Shown piece after piece: positions 9,535 through 18,094 of a stretch of DNA of 64,000 nt (position 1 is the first letter of the stretch; the number at the start of each line of letters is the position of its first letter). The translations under genes and the position numbers were made by a program. The stretch is from Changchengzhania lutea (GTDB taxonomy: Bacteria; Bacteroidota; Bacteroidia; Flavobacteriales; Flavobacteriaceae). The notes below the pieces were generated by a model. The model had not been told where the DNA came from. It searched no databases and saw only the letters and a list, made by a program, of their open reading frames with translations. The stretch is from NCBI RefSeq assembly GCF_006974145.1, contig NZ_CP039456.1, forward strand, positions 1,456,001 to 1,520,000, given 5' to 3'.

Positions 9535-9794
9535 AGAATTCAGGCACCGTTCTGCTATTTTTCATATATGGTTTTTTTTACTACTAAAGTTTTTACAAAT
9601 TATTTTAATAGTGCTTTCTTAAAGCCATTTGGCTTAGGATTTATGTTTTCAAAAAGCCAGCTCATAAGTCACATTACAATGTGCAAACATTTAATCCACA
9701 CTTATTTTCCACACTTTGGCTGGGTTGTTGTCTCAATTTTACCAATCCTGTCTATAACGACGTTAGTTTTATTTAAATCGAAAATATTTTCCAT
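9535..9794 (-). pseudogene. Decayed DUF1569 family gene
   Basis: From an ATG at 9794 the minus strand reads MENIFDLNKTNVVIDRIGKI and then ETTTQPKCGK before a stop. By changing frame, further pieces appear in the right order: MFAHCNVTYELAF, then NINPKPNGFKKALLK, FVKTLVVKK and KNSRTVPEF. These match the order of conserved segments I know from DUF1569 proteins (QPKWGKM, HCNVTYE, KPN, KNSRTAPEF). At least three frameshifts or stops break it. Its C-terminus is missing and replaced by a different fragment. An apparent plus-strand frame at 9442-9813 is only its shadow. Confidence 0.6.
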
Positions 9795-9971
9795 CTTATG
9801 TTTAATAATTTAATTTGTTAGCTAACTCGTGCAATTTATTTATATCTTGAAACTATTATATGGAGTTTTACGATTTACCAAAAGAAGCACGAAATCAACT
9901 CGTTTAAAAAATCAATTGGGACGTTGCGTATGGTTTAAATTCAAACGACACATAGACTATTAATAAATAAT

Positions 9972-10086
9972 CCTCGGGGCAAGCCCACGAGGTATTCAAA
10001 GGAAGAAAGTTTATTTTTTAGTTTGATGAAAACCTTAGGTTTTCAAACTTTCCTCTAAACCACCGACGCAAGCATCGGAGAATTCT
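9972..10086. repeat. Composite palindromic element with two GCAAGC hairpins
   Basis: It contains a hairpin CCTCGGGGCAAGCCCACGAGG (one bulge) at its left, a nested central palindrome built on GAAAACCTTAGGTTTTC with GGAAGAAAGTTT / AAACTTTCC outer arms, and a right hairpin CCGACGCAAGCATCGG. Both end hairpins share the apex GCAAGC and are followed by an ATTC motif. This is REP/BIME-like organisation, and it sits inside a former coding gene. Confidence 0.7.
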
Positions 10087-10219
10087 ATTGATTAAATACT
10101 TTTCCTATGAAGACACCTACATTCGTAAAACAGGTTATTTAGCTATTGGCAAAATCTTTTATTCTAAACCAGAATTACAGAACAAAATACTTTCTATTTT
10201 AAAAAACTTATTAGAATCT

Positions 10220-10268
10220 GACACTTCGCCTTCGCACGGAACAAGTCGCTCAGTACCAGCTCTATCAA
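10220..10268. repeat. Short repeat insertion in the HEAT pseudogene
   Basis: Between codons for LLES and VRQTV lies an extra stretch of about 49 bases containing CTTCGCCTTCGCACGG and GTCGCTCAGTACCAGC. Removing it restores the HEAT-repeat reading. It looks like part of the CTTCGxCTTCGCTCAGTA class of flavobacterial intergenic repeats, by memory only. Confidence 0.4.
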
Positions 10269-10618
10269 AGTAAGACAAACAGTGGTAAATGCCGTCTGGG
10301 AAATTGGAAAATTTCATTTTGATAAAGTACCGCATTTTTTTGATACGGGCTTGTTTGATAATCATCATTCGGTTAGAAACACAGTAATTGGCTCAGTTAA
10401 AAAAAAAGGGGGGGGGGTAAAAAGGTTGTTGCGCATTTTAATACTTGGGGAAACAAATCGCTTGTGCAAAAAACACTCGACGAAATTGTTGATGTACATA
10501 ACCGGTATAAAAAGTTTTCGGTTTTATCTCAGCAGGAAGCTATTGAGTTTATTGATGGGAATTATAAACCCAAAATTTGATACTTTCTATTTTATTCCAT
10601 TATTAAATTATTTGAACT

Positions 10619-11188
10619 TTAGCTACGCCTCCTCTTAAAAAAAGGAATTGATAAAGGATATTTACAAGTACCAGAACCCAAAGCCTTAAAAATATTGACT
10701 ATACTAACCACAATACCATATAAATAAACAGCTGCCGTACCAAAAAAATTAAATCCTGGAAACGGGAAAAAGGCTAATAACGATATTACAAGCAACAGCG
10801 ACATTGTAAAATGAAAATTAATGACTGCCCTACCGTGCTCGTCATAAATTTTATTATCTTCTGCTTTATGAATCCATATAAACAAAGGAAACAATACATT
10901 TGCAAACGGAATGATTAACCCAAAAAAAGGTAAGCCATGAAGTAAAAGCATCCATTTGCGTTGAATGGTTTCTTCCTTTGGGTTTTCTATAACAATAAGA
11001 TCATCAACATTTATATCTAGTCCAACTGCCAATAATTTAACCGTTTGTAAATGCGGTTGGACTTCCCCTTTTTCTATACGTTGAATTGTACGCACACCAA
11101 CTGAAGTTTTTTCAGATAAATCTTCTTGAGTATACCCTTTTAACCTTCGTTGGTATATTAAATTTTCACTTATGGATCGATTTTTCAT
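10619..11188 (-). CDS. XRE-type HTH regulator fused to a DUF4870 membrane domain
   Basis: The 189-residue protein starts with a helix-turn-helix of the Cro/CI type (residues about 8-60: RRLKGYTQEDLSEKTSVGVRTIQRIEKGE). A membrane part of about 75-175 follows with three or four hydrophobic segments and the phrase DEHGRAVINFHFTMSLLL, which is typical of DUF4870. It is likely a membrane-tethered DNA-binding protein. It ends in a basic tail (FKRRRS). It lies 10 bases after the CPBP protease gene, in one operon. Confidence 0.8.
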   Translation of the reverse strand: MKNRSISENLIYQRRLKGYTQEDLSEKTSVGVRTIQRIEKGEVQPHLQTVKLLAVGLDINVDDLIVIENPKEETIQRKWMLLLHGLPFFGLIIPFANVLFPLFIWIHKAEDNKIYDEHGRAVINFHFTMSLLLVISLLAFFPFPGFNFFGTAAVYLYGIVVSIVNIFKALGSGTCKYPLSIPFFKRRRS

Positions 11189-11198
11189 TTCTGATATT

Positions 11199-12047
11199 TT
11201 AATTTAAATGGATTTGTTCTTTTTTAGAAGACACTTTTTTCCATTTCCATAAACAAATTCCTAAAATTATAAATCCAATATTTAGGGCTATAATATATAA
11301 CAATATCCCAATTGGATTGAATCCTATTGGTTCGTCTTGAACTGCTTTTGTTAAATATAAGATAGATGAATTGAGTTTATCCTCAGTAAATAATTTATTA
11401 TTAGCAATATTACTACCCCAATGGATTCCAATAGCAAATAAAATTGTACCTGATTTTAGCAATGCTGTAGCAAGAACCAAATGCCCAATAACTATAGAAA
11501 TAGAATAGAAAATTGCTCCAAATATTCCTATCCCAAAAACATCGTGCATGGCTATAAAAACCATAGATATAATAATTTTAGCAACGGTTAAATTGGTCAT
11601 TGAGATTATTTTTTTATAGATATATCCTCTGCAAATCAATTCTTGCACCGCAGCTGTTGGTAAAACCCAATATATATGCTTTAAAATATTAGAGTAGTCC
11701 ATACTTCCATTTATTTGAATAAAATCTTCAGTTAAAAATGATTTTAAGCAATAACCCACAAATACAGCTAAAACACCCAGAACAAGTCCAAAAAATAATA
11801 AATATAGATTTGTTTTTTTTAAGTTAAGACCGAGTTCATTAAGGTTTTTGTTTTCTGTATTATACATTATGCCATTCACAACAATCAAAAGTATAACACC
11901 AACAAACGGAAATACTTCTTTAAGTTTTGGAAAATTAATTATTGAACTTAAAAAAAGTGCAATAATTATAAGTATAACAGTAAATACGAGCCTTGAAACG
12001 TTAGGAAAGCTTTTAATAATTCTATTCATGTTTTTGATTATAGCCAT
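11199..12047 (-). CDS. CPBP-family intramembrane protease homologue
   Basis: The 282-residue protein has about eight hydrophobic helices. The C-terminal half contains the CPBP (Abi/CAAX-protease-like) motifs: AAVQELICRGYIYKK, FIAMHDVFG and IGIHWGSNIANN. The first motif is normally EExxxR; here the first Glu is Gln (QELICR), leaving one Glu, so activity may be altered. Substrate is unknown. It is first in an operon with a membrane-bound XRE regulator, so it may act in the same signalling unit (inference). Confidence 0.78.
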   Translation of the reverse strand: MAIIKNMNRIIKSFPNVSRLVFTVILIIIALFLSSIINFPKLKEVFPFVGVILLIVVNGIMYNTENKNLNELGLNLKKTNLYLLFFGLVLGVLAVFVGYCLKSFLTEDFIQINGSMDYSNILKHIYWVLPTAAVQELICRGYIYKKIISMTNLTVAKIIISMVFIAMHDVFGIGIFGAIFYSISIVIGHLVLATALLKSGTILFAIGIHWGSNIANNKLFTEDKLNSSILYLTKAVQDEPIGFNPIGILLYIIALNIGFIILGICLWKWKKVSSKKEQIHLN

Positions 12048-12064
12048 GATTTTTTAATACACCA

Positions 12065-12072
12065 CAAAACTA
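12065..12072 (-). promoter_or_regulatory. -7 promoter element for the CPBP/XRE operon
   Basis: On the minus strand this reads TAGTTTTG, an exact TAnnTTTG match, 17 bases from the ATG at 12047. The same octamer stands before the DnaJ/TerB and AraC genes. Confidence 0.55.
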
Positions 12073-12172
12073 AATCAACCTCCCTGTTTTTAGCACGTCA
12101 TTTAAATGTCACCTATATGTCATTTGTAGATTTTAAAGGCGTTACGAAGAAAACATGCTAAATAGAAATACA

Positions 12173-12952
12173 TTAAAACCCGCGTTCCTTCTGCAATTGC
12201 TCATAAGCGTTCTGCACTTGCCTAAATTTTTCCTCGGCACCGTGTTGATGTTCTTTTCCTAAATGGATGACTTTATCTGGATGATACTTTTTAGCCATGG
12301 TTCTATAGGCCTTTTTAATTTCATCTACCGTAGCAGTTTTATCTATTTCTAGAATTTTATATGGATTGGATCCACCATGGAACATGGCTTTGATACTTTC
12401 ATAATCGCGTGCACTAATGCCCAAATAACCAGCTATGGTGTAAATTTGTTTGACTTCATCTTCAGATACAAATCCATCGGACTTTGCTATACCAAATAGA
12501 AAATGTAACAGTTGTAAGCGCGATGGATGATCCATCATCTGCCTAATTTGCAAACACACCTGTCTCGTTGGAATGCTTTTTTGTTTGGTAATTTCCTTAA
12601 AAAGTTTAAACGCATGATTCGCACGTTCTTTTCCGTACATCCCCACAAATTGCTGTCTCACAAAATCAAGTTCACGTTGATCTTGTCTGCCATCAGCTTT
12701 AATAACAATTGATGCCAAAATAAGTAAACTCACTTCAAAATCGCCCGATTGGGTTTGAGGACGCTGTTGGCGTCGTGTTCTATAAGCAGTTCGCCCTTGA
12801 GGCCTTTGCGCATCCCCTTGCTCAAGAAACGGGTTGTTCTCTCCGTTTGTAAAAGCATCTAAAATACTTCCTAATACCAGTCCTAGAATAGCACCAATTG
12901 GACCACCAAATGACCACCCTAAAGATGCTCCTATCCATTTTGAAAAACTCAT
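12173..12952 (-). CDS. DjlA-like TerB/DnaJ-domain protein
   Basis: The 259-residue protein starts with a short glycine-rich hydrophobic segment ([20 protein letters not shown]). A basic linker with Gln/Arg repeats follows, then a TerB-like helical domain (about 75-180: [26 protein letters not shown]) and a C-terminal J domain (about 195-259) with the HPD tripeptide in KKYHPDKV. It is a co-chaperone that would stimulate DnaK; the N-terminus suggests membrane attachment as in DjlA. It stands alone with its own promoter. Confidence 0.87.
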   Translation of the reverse strand: MSFSKWIGASLGWSFGGPIGAILGLVLGSILDAFTNGENNPFLEQGDAQRPQGRTAYRTRRQQRPQTQSGDFEVSLLILASIVIKADGRQDQRELDFVRQQFVGMYGKERANHAFKLFKEITKQKSIPTRQVCLQIRQMMDHPSRLQLLHFLFGIAKSDGFVSEDEVKQIYTIAGYLGISARDYESIKAMFHGGSNPYKILEIDKTATVDEIKKAYRTMAKKYHPDKVIHLGKEHQHGAEEKFRQVQNAYEQLQKERGF

Positions 12953-12977
12953 GTAAGTAATTTGTTTTAATTGTGAC

Positions 12978-12985
12978 CAAAACTA
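12978..12985 (-). promoter_or_regulatory. -7 promoter element for the DnaJ/TerB gene
   Basis: The minus strand reads TAGTTTTG, an exact TAnnTTTG match, 25 bases from the ATG at 12952. Confidence 0.5.
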
Positions 12986-13121
12986 CATATAAAGTATTTC
13001 TTTTAAAAGAAGAACAGTGTAATAAGTAGGTTCATTATATTTTATCAATTGAAATAATAACATTTCGAAGTGATTAAACTATTAGTTAGTAGATTACTTC
13101 TTTAATTTGTTACACAATTGA

Positions 13122-13129
13122 TATCTTTG
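13122..13129 (+). promoter_or_regulatory. -7 promoter element for the bacilliredoxin gene
   Basis: TATCTTTG matches TAnnTTTG and lies 34 bases before the ATG at 13164. No clear -33 box was found at the expected spacing. Confidence 0.5.
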
Positions 13130-13163
13130 CAATCTGAAATCGTTAATATAAAAATTTAAAAAT

Positions 13164-13574
13164 ATGTATCCAGCAGAATTAGTAAAACCAATGCGTGAAG
13201 ACTTAACTAAAGTGGGGTTTGAAGAATTACATACAGCAGACGCCGTTAATGAAGCCTTGGCAAAAGAAGGTACAACCTTAGTGGTGGTGAATTCAGTTTG
13301 TGGTTGTGCGGCAGCAAATGCACGTCCTGGTGCTAGAATGAGTTTACAGAATGCTAAAAAACCAGACCATATTGTGACCGTATTTGCGGGTGTTGATAAA
13401 GAAGCGGTAGATCAAGCTAGACAGCATATGATTCCGTTTCCTCCAAGCTCACCATGTATGGCGCTTTTTAAAGATGGTGAATTAGTGCATATGTTAGAGC
13501 GCCATCATATTGAAGGAAGACCAGCAGAACTTATTGGTGAAAACCTTATGGATGCATACAACGCACACTGTTAG
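13164..13574 (+). CDS. BrxA/BrxB-family bacilliredoxin
   Basis: The 136-residue protein starts MYPAELVKPMREDLTK and carries the family redox motif CGC at residues 46-48 within VVNSVCGCAAANARPGA. It also has the conserved PPSSPCMALFKDGE block. In Firmicutes these proteins remove bacillithiol from mixed disulfides; Bacteroidota members have the same fold, but the partner thiol here is not shown by the sequence. It is monocistronic, with its own promoter and a terminator. Confidence 0.9.
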   Translation: MYPAELVKPMREDLTKVGFEELHTADAVNEALAKEGTTLVVVNSVCGCAAANARPGARMSLQNAKKPDHIVTVFAGVDKEAVDQARQHMIPFPPSSPCMALFKDGELVHMLERHHIEGRPAELIGENLMDAYNAHC

Positions 13575-13645
13575 AAGGCTGTCATTAAAAACTTTATTTG
13601 AGCAGACTGCCCATTGTCAATGTGGTCCTTGCTATTTAAAAATTT

Positions 13646-13673
13646 AACCACGATTAAAATCGTGGTTTTTTTG
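13646..13673 (+). terminator. Terminator of the bacilliredoxin gene
   Basis: AACCACGAT / ATCGTGGTT form a 9-bp stem with a TAAA loop, followed by a run of seven T. Confidence 0.85.
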
Positions 13674-13704
13674 TGTTTTATAAGCATTAGGTTAATTTTA
13701 CAAC

Positions 13705-14442
13705 ATGATTAAACTATTGGCATACCCACTAACCGTTATTTACTATCTGGCCTTTTTTCTAACCATTGTTATTTTTCATCCAATACAATGGTTTTGTCAC
13801 CATGTGTTTGGATATCAAGGATTAAAAAAAAGCGTAGATGTTTTACAGTTTTTCTTAATGCGGTGCATGAATATTTTAGGCACGAGGTTTACATTTAATA
13901 ACCCCTATGACATTCCAACCAATCAACCGCTCATTATTGTGGCCAATCACCAAAGCATGTATGATATATCGCCCATTATGTGGTATATGCGCAAGCATCA
14001 CCCTAAATTTATAAGTAAGATGGAATTAGGAAAAGGCATTCCCAGCGTATCTTATAATTTACGTCATGGTGGATCCGTATTAATCGACAGGAAGAACCCG
14101 CGCCAGTCTTTACCAGCAATCATAAAATTTGGTGAATATATTGAGAAAACAAAGCGTGCAGCAGTTATTTTTCCTGAAGGCACTCGCAGTAAAACTGGTG
14201 AGCCAAAACCATTTCAAACGAAAGGGCTAGAAATATTATTAAAGAAAGTGCCATCTGCTTTAGTCGTTCCCATTTCCATAAATAACTCATGGAAAACATT
14301 AAAATATGGAAATTTCCCAATGGGTTTAGGGACTCATATAACTTTTACCGTACATAAGCCTGTAAAATTTGCTACCTTTGTTAATAATCAAGATTTAATA
14401 CATAGTGTTGAAACCACTATAAAAGAGCATATACACCCCTAA
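13705..14442 (+). CDS. plsC: 1-acyl-sn-glycerol-3-phosphate acyltransferase
   Basis: The 245-residue enzyme adds the second acyl chain to lysophosphatidic acid at the inner membrane. An N-terminal hydrophobic segment (about 8-28) is followed by the acyltransferase motifs NHQSMYD (HX4D, residues 82-87) and FPEGTRSKTG (about 158-167). It is followed after 10 bases by an acyl-ACP desaturase, so chain desaturation and phospholipid assembly appear coupled in one operon. A second homologue lies at 57.8-58.5 kb. Confidence 0.87.
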   Translation: MIKLLAYPLTVIYYLAFFLTIVIFHPIQWFCHHVFGYQGLKKSVDVLQFFLMRCMNILGTRFTFNNPYDIPTNQPLIIVANHQSMYDISPIMWYMRKHHPKFISKMELGKGIPSVSYNLRHGGSVLIDRKNPRQSLPAIIKFGEYIEKTKRAAVIFPEGTRSKTGEPKPFQTKGLEILLKKVPSALVVPISINNSWKTLKYGNFPMGLGTHITFTVHKPVKFATFVNNQDLIHSVETTIKEHIHP

Positions 14443-14452
14443 ATTCATAAAG

Positions 14453-15445
14453 ATGTCTTCAAAGAACGTCAGATTAGAAGTGATGCAGTTTTTGGAAAAA
14501 GACGTAGAATCGCTTATTAAAAAATACCTCATCCCGATAGACAGTATTTGGCAACCCTCAGATTTTTTACCAAATTCTGAAGGTGACAATTTTTTTGAAG
14601 AAGTACGCGAAATACGTGAGCTCTCAAAAGAATTGCCTTATGATTTCTGGGTAGTTTTAGTTGGTGATATGATTACGGAAGAAGCGCTACCAACTTACGA
14701 ATCATGGTTGATGGATGTGGAAGGTGTAGACCAAGTTGACAAGGAAAATAGTTGGGGAAAATGGGTGCGTCACTGGACGGGTGAGGAGAATAGACATGGT
14801 GATGTCCTTAACAAATATTTATATCTTTCGGGGCGTGTAAATATGCGTGAAATTGAAATAACAACCCAACATCTTATTGCAGATGGTTTCGATATTGGAA
14901 CCGATAGAGATCCTTACAAAAACTTTGTTTATACCAGTTTTCAAGAATTAGCTACTTATGTTTCCCATAACCGTGTCGCTAAATTAGCAAAAGACAAAGA
15001 CAACAAACAGTTGGCTAAAATGTGTAAAATCATTTCGGGTGACGAAATGAGACACCACCATGCATATTCAGAATTTGTTGAGCGTATTTTTAAGGTAGAC
15101 CCAAGCCAAATGATGCTCGCGTTTCATCACATGATGAAATTAAAAATTGCAATGCCTGCTCATTTTTTAAGAGAATCTGGAAATAAAATAGGAACCGCTT
15201 TTGAGGAGTTTTCTAATACGGCACAACGCATTGGCGTATACACGTCTACTGATTATGTAGATATTTTGGATAAATTAATTAAGAGGTGGGAAATTGATAA
15301 GATTACCAACCTTACTGATGATGCCGAAAAAGCGAGGGATTATTTAATGAAGCTCCCCTCAAGAATGTATCGTTTGTCCGAGCGTATTAGAATCCCTGAA
15401 AATTCTTTTCAATTTAAGTGGGTCGAGCCTGCCGTGATAAAATAA
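14453..15445 (+). CDS. Acyl-ACP desaturase (ferritin-like di-iron)
   Basis: The 330-residue soluble enzyme matches plant-type stearoyl-ACP desaturases, which introduce a cis double bond into acyl-ACP. Two di-iron carboxylate/histidine motifs are visible: WTGEENRHGDVLNKYL (ExxH) and ISGDEMRHHHAYSEF (ExxH). Other conserved blocks are NREVAKLAKD-like NRVAKLAKDKDN and QRIGVYTSTDYVDIL. The operon with plsC implies a role in membrane-lipid unsaturation. A terminator lies downstream. Confidence 0.92.
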   Translation: MSSKNVRLEVMQFLEKDVESLIKKYLIPIDSIWQPSDFLPNSEGDNFFEEVREIRELSKELPYDFWVVLVGDMITEEALPTYESWLMDVEGVDQVDKENSWGKWVRHWTGEENRHGDVLNKYLYLSGRVNMREIEITTQHLIADGFDIGTDRDPYKNFVYTSFQELATYVSHNRVAKLAKDKDNKQLAKMCKIISGDEMRHHHAYSEFVERIFKVDPSQMMLAFHHMMKLKIAMPAHFLRESGNKIGTAFEEFSNTAQRIGVYTSTDYVDILDKLIKRWEIDKITNLTDDAEKARDYLMKLPSRMYRLSERIRIPENSFQFKWVEPAVIK

Positions 15446-15491
15446 TGTTCAACCTTTTTAAATGAACTTGTTCAATTTCAATATATAAATC

Positions 15492-15526
15492 AATTCCTTT
15501 CATGTATGAAAGGAATTTTTATTTTT
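15492..15526 (+). terminator. Terminator after the desaturase gene
   Basis: AATTCCTTTCAT and ATGAAAGGAATT form a 12-bp stem with a minimal loop, followed by TTTTATTTTT. It ends just before the next ATG at 15535. Confidence 0.8.
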
Positions 15527-15534
15527 AACCCGTT

Positions 15535-16188
15535 ATGACTTCAGAAGAAATAATCAATACTACTATCGATTTTGTAAAAGAGCAATTAAAGGACGCTGAA
15601 GGTGGGCATGATTGGTTTCATATAGAGCGCGTATACAATAACGCCCTGCTTATTTCTGAAAATGAGAAAGTTGATACATTTGTAGTGTCACTAGGCGCAT
15701 TACTTCATGATATTGCCGATAGTAAATTTTATAATGGAGATGAAACTGTTGGCCCAAAAATAGCACACGAATTTTTGCTTAAATTAAATGTAGATTCTAC
15801 TATCATTAATCATGTTATAAATATAATTAAGCATATTTCATTTAAAGGTGGTAATGAAGTACAGACATTTCATTCTATTGAATTAGACGTCATTCAAGAT
15901 GCCGATCGTTTAGATGCTATAGGCGCCATTGGTACTGCAAGATGTTTTAATTACGGGGGTTTTAAAAATCGTCCGCTTTACGACCCGAACATTAAACCAA
16001 ACCTCTGTATGAGTAAAGAGGAATATAAAGGTTCAACAGCTCCCTCAATCAATCATTTCTATGAAAAGCTGCTACTTTTAAAAGATAAAATGAATACAAA
16101 AACTGGAACGGAAATGGCTTTAAAAAGGCATGCTTTTATGGAATCGTATCTGAAGCAATTTTATAGCGAATGGATCGGAAAGCTATAA
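15535..16188 (+). CDS. HD-domain phosphohydrolase (YpgQ/YedJ type)
   Basis: The 217-residue protein has an HD metal-dependent phosphohydrolase domain: GHDWFHIERVYNNAL (first His), GALLHDIADSKF (HD pair) and VIQDADRLDAIGAIG (final Asp). The segment RPLYDPNIKPN and the tail AFMESYLKQFYSEWIG are typical of YpgQ-like proteins, some of which hydrolyse nucleotides. The substrate cannot be inferred here. No partner genes are evident. Confidence 0.82.
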   Translation: MTSEEIINTTIDFVKEQLKDAEGGHDWFHIERVYNNALLISENEKVDTFVVSLGALLHDIADSKFYNGDETVGPKIAHEFLLKLNVDSTIINHVINIIKHISFKGGNEVQTFHSIELDVIQDADRLDAIGAIGTARCFNYGGFKNRPLYDPNIKPNLCMSKEEYKGSTAPSINHFYEKLLLLKDKMNTKTGTEMALKRHAFMESYLKQFYSEWIGKL

Positions 16189-16342
16189 AAATATTATATA
16201 GTAATTCTATTTTATTTTAGATTTTAAATTTTTGTCAGACTACAATCATAACATATACAAGCTGTTAGTTCATATTTAGGTAACAGATAATTTTCCATAT
16301 AAATTCATCAAAATGGATGTTTTTCTTTTCTTAGTTGTAATA

Positions 16343-16350
16343 TATCTTTG
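16343..16350 (+). promoter_or_regulatory. -7 promoter element before a small ORF
   Basis: TATCTTTG matches TAnnTTTG and is 25 bases before the ATG at 16376. It is the best promoter signal in the 515-base interval between the HD gene and the SGNH gene. Confidence 0.45.
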
Positions 16351-16375
16351 ATTTATTATGTTTAAAAGCTCAAAT

Positions 16376-16513
16376 ATGAAAAAGAGACTAGAAAAATTAC
16401 ATACAAAAAACGATAAAATCACTACGTTTAATTCTGTTTTATATTCACTAATCCTAATTCTAAAGCTACCTATAATAACGGGGGTGTTATTACTTTGGTT
16501 TAAATTAAAATAG
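16376..16513 (+). CDS. Small predicted membrane protein, 45 aa
   Basis: The frame MKKRLEKLHTKNDKITTFNS is followed by one hydrophobic helix (VLYSLILILKLPIITGVLLL) and ends WFKLK. A basic N-terminus and single membrane helix give an N-in orientation. An in-frame ATG at 16358 lies too close to the -7 box to be transcribed with a leader, so 16376 is preferred. I do not recognise the protein. It is the only frame with support in the 16189-16702 interval; the remainder of that interval shows no further structure. Confidence 0.45.
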   Translation: MKKRLEKLHTKNDKITTFNSVLYSLILILKLPIITGVLLLWFKLK

Positions 16514-16702
16514 ATAATTGTTCTCCATTTTTTATTGTTTCCATAAAAGCCGAATTGCTTGTGGTATAAATAAAACCTTTACCATAAAATATAAAGAATG
16601 CCGGGAATAATGTAATTTATCGATAAAGTCAATTTTTTGTCTGAATTAGTTAACTCTTTAATTATAATGTACTTAAATTTGTAGCCCCTAACTCATTGAA
16701 CG

Positions 16703-18094
16703 ATGACAGACCGATTTATCCCTCTATCAAGAATGCTAATTTTAGTATTCACTTTTTTTTCACTGACCATTTCTGGTTCAACTAGGGTAAATTATAGTAT
16801 TACAGTTTCAAATAATATATCTTCAAGTGAAGATATTATTTCTGATTATACTCTAGATGCATATAACATTTCCGAAAAATTAGCACCTACGTATATCCAA
16901 ATTCAATATCCTAATGGCAATGAATTTTGGCAAGTTGGCAAAACACCTTATATAACTTGGGAAAGTGAGGGACTTGAGAGTGACATTGTATTAGAATACT
17001 CTAATGATAACGGGATATCCTGGTTTCCGATTGCTACTGTTAGCAACATGACATTTAGTTATGCTTGGACAATTCCTGATAATGTTTCCAAGAATTGCCT
17101 AGTAAGAGCAACTTCAGATATAGTAACAGATACCAGTAACAGTGTATTTGAAGTTTCGGATGATGATTCTACATGTAACATCGTTGTATTAGGTTCTTCT
17201 ACAGCAGCAGGTACTGGCGCTTCGCCTCGTGACAATTCTTGGGCTAATAAGTTTCAATATGACATTTTTCAAGAAAACACAAAACTAAATATTATTAATC
17301 TAGCTAAGGGAGGGTATTCCACTTATCATATACTCCCCAATAATACGCCTATTCCAGATGGTCGAACTATTGATGAAGAAAAGAATATAACCAAGGCCTT
17401 AACTTATAACCCTGTGGCTGTTATTGTCAATTTACCATCTAATGATACGGCATATGGGTATGCAGTGTCTACACAATTAGATAATTTTGAGATTGTAATT
17501 AATGAAGCAGAAGATAACGGTGTGGAAGCTTGGGTAGCAACTACCCAACCTGTTAATTTTAGCGATGCTAATAAAATTCAAATGCAAATAGAGGTTAAGG
17601 ACGGAATAAATAATCTTTGTGGTATTAAAGCCATAGATTTTTGGACTGACCTTGTTGATGAAAATGGTAAGTTATTACCAGAAGTAGATTACGGTGATGG
17701 CATTCATGTTAATAATATAGGCCACGATTTCTTGTATAAAAGAGTTTTGGGAAAAAATCTTCAAAGTCAAGTCTGTGCTAATCCTAATGTCACACTAGGA
17801 ATAAATGAAATTGATGAATTAGAGGATTTTAATTTAAAAATCTTTCCTAACCCTACTACAAATCACGTAAACCTTAAATTTAACAGCAAAATAGGTGGTA
17901 AACTATCTATTTCGTTCTATGATGTATTAGGAAAAAATCATTTGGACATGGCTTCTAAACATTCTTTTAGTTCTGGTCTAAATACTTTAAAACTGAATTG
18001 GTCCAATAAAAACAGTAACATGTATTTTGTGGTTTTTGAGTTTGAAACCCAAAACGGCTCATTAAAAAAAAGTATGCCACTTTATATACGCTAA
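16703..18094 (+). CDS. Secreted SGNH/GDSL esterase with T9SS type A sorting domain
   Basis: The 463-residue protein has a signal peptide (about 1-25). A beta-sandwich module with PNGNEFWQVGKTPYITW (about 70-86) resembles the Ser-Thr-rich GPI-anchored-type adhesion domain. An SGNH hydrolase follows: nucleophile Ser in VVLGSSTAAGTGA (about 166), Gly in NLAKGGYST, Asn in VNLPSNDTA and the DxxH pair in YGDGIHVNNIGHDF. The C-terminal FNLKIFPNPTTNHVNLKF segment to the end is a type IX secretion type A signal. It is likely a surface or secreted carbohydrate or lipid esterase. Its stop abuts the convergent AraC gene with no gap. Confidence 0.88.
   Translation: MTDRFIPLSRMLILVFTFFSLTISGSTRVNYSITVSNNISSSEDIISDYTLDAYNISEKLAPTYIQIQYPNGNEFWQVGKTPYITWESEGLESDIVLEYSNDNGISWFPIATVSNMTFSYAWTIPDNVSKNCLVRATSDIVTDTSNSVFEVSDDDSTCNIVVLGSSTAAGTGASPRDNSWANKFQYDIFQENTKLNIINLAKGGYSTYHILPNNTPIPDGRTIDEEKNITKALTYNPVAVIVNLPSNDTAYGYAVSTQLDNFEIVINEAEDNGVEAWVATTQPVNFSDANKIQMQIEVKDGINNLCGIKAIDFWTDLVDENGKLLPEVDYGDGIHVNNIGHDFLYKRVLGKNLQSQVCANPNVTLGINEIDELEDFNLKIFPNPTTNHVNLKFNSKIGGKLSISFYDVLGKNHLDMASKHSFSSGLNTLKLNWSNKNSNMYFVVFEFETQNGSLKKSMPLYIR

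Larger units (their letters stand above)
9860..10580 (+). pseudogene. Decayed HEAT-repeat gene interrupted by palindromic elements
   Basis: An ATG at 9860 opens MEFYDLPKEARNQLV then stops; KINWDVAYGLNSNDT follows in frame, again to a stop. A 115-bp palindromic element interrupts at about 9972-10086. The gene resumes as KYFSYEDTYIRKTGYLAIGK through LKNLLES, is broken by a second insert (about 10220-10268), and resumes VRQTVVNAVWEIGKF through HHSVRNTVIGSVKK. It then meets an A9G10 homopolymer, beyond which the middle repeats are missing. The end is intact: HFNTWGNKSLVQKTLDEIVD to NYKPKI and a TGA. Repeated alpha-hairpins suggest a HEAT or DNA-alkylation-repair-like scaffold protein. It is clearly not functional. 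Confidence 0.7.

Noticed and set aside
9442-9813. A 123-codon hydrophobic plus-strand frame
   Set aside because: The minus strand shows ordered DUF1569 fragments over the same bases, so this frame is the shadow of a pseudogene.
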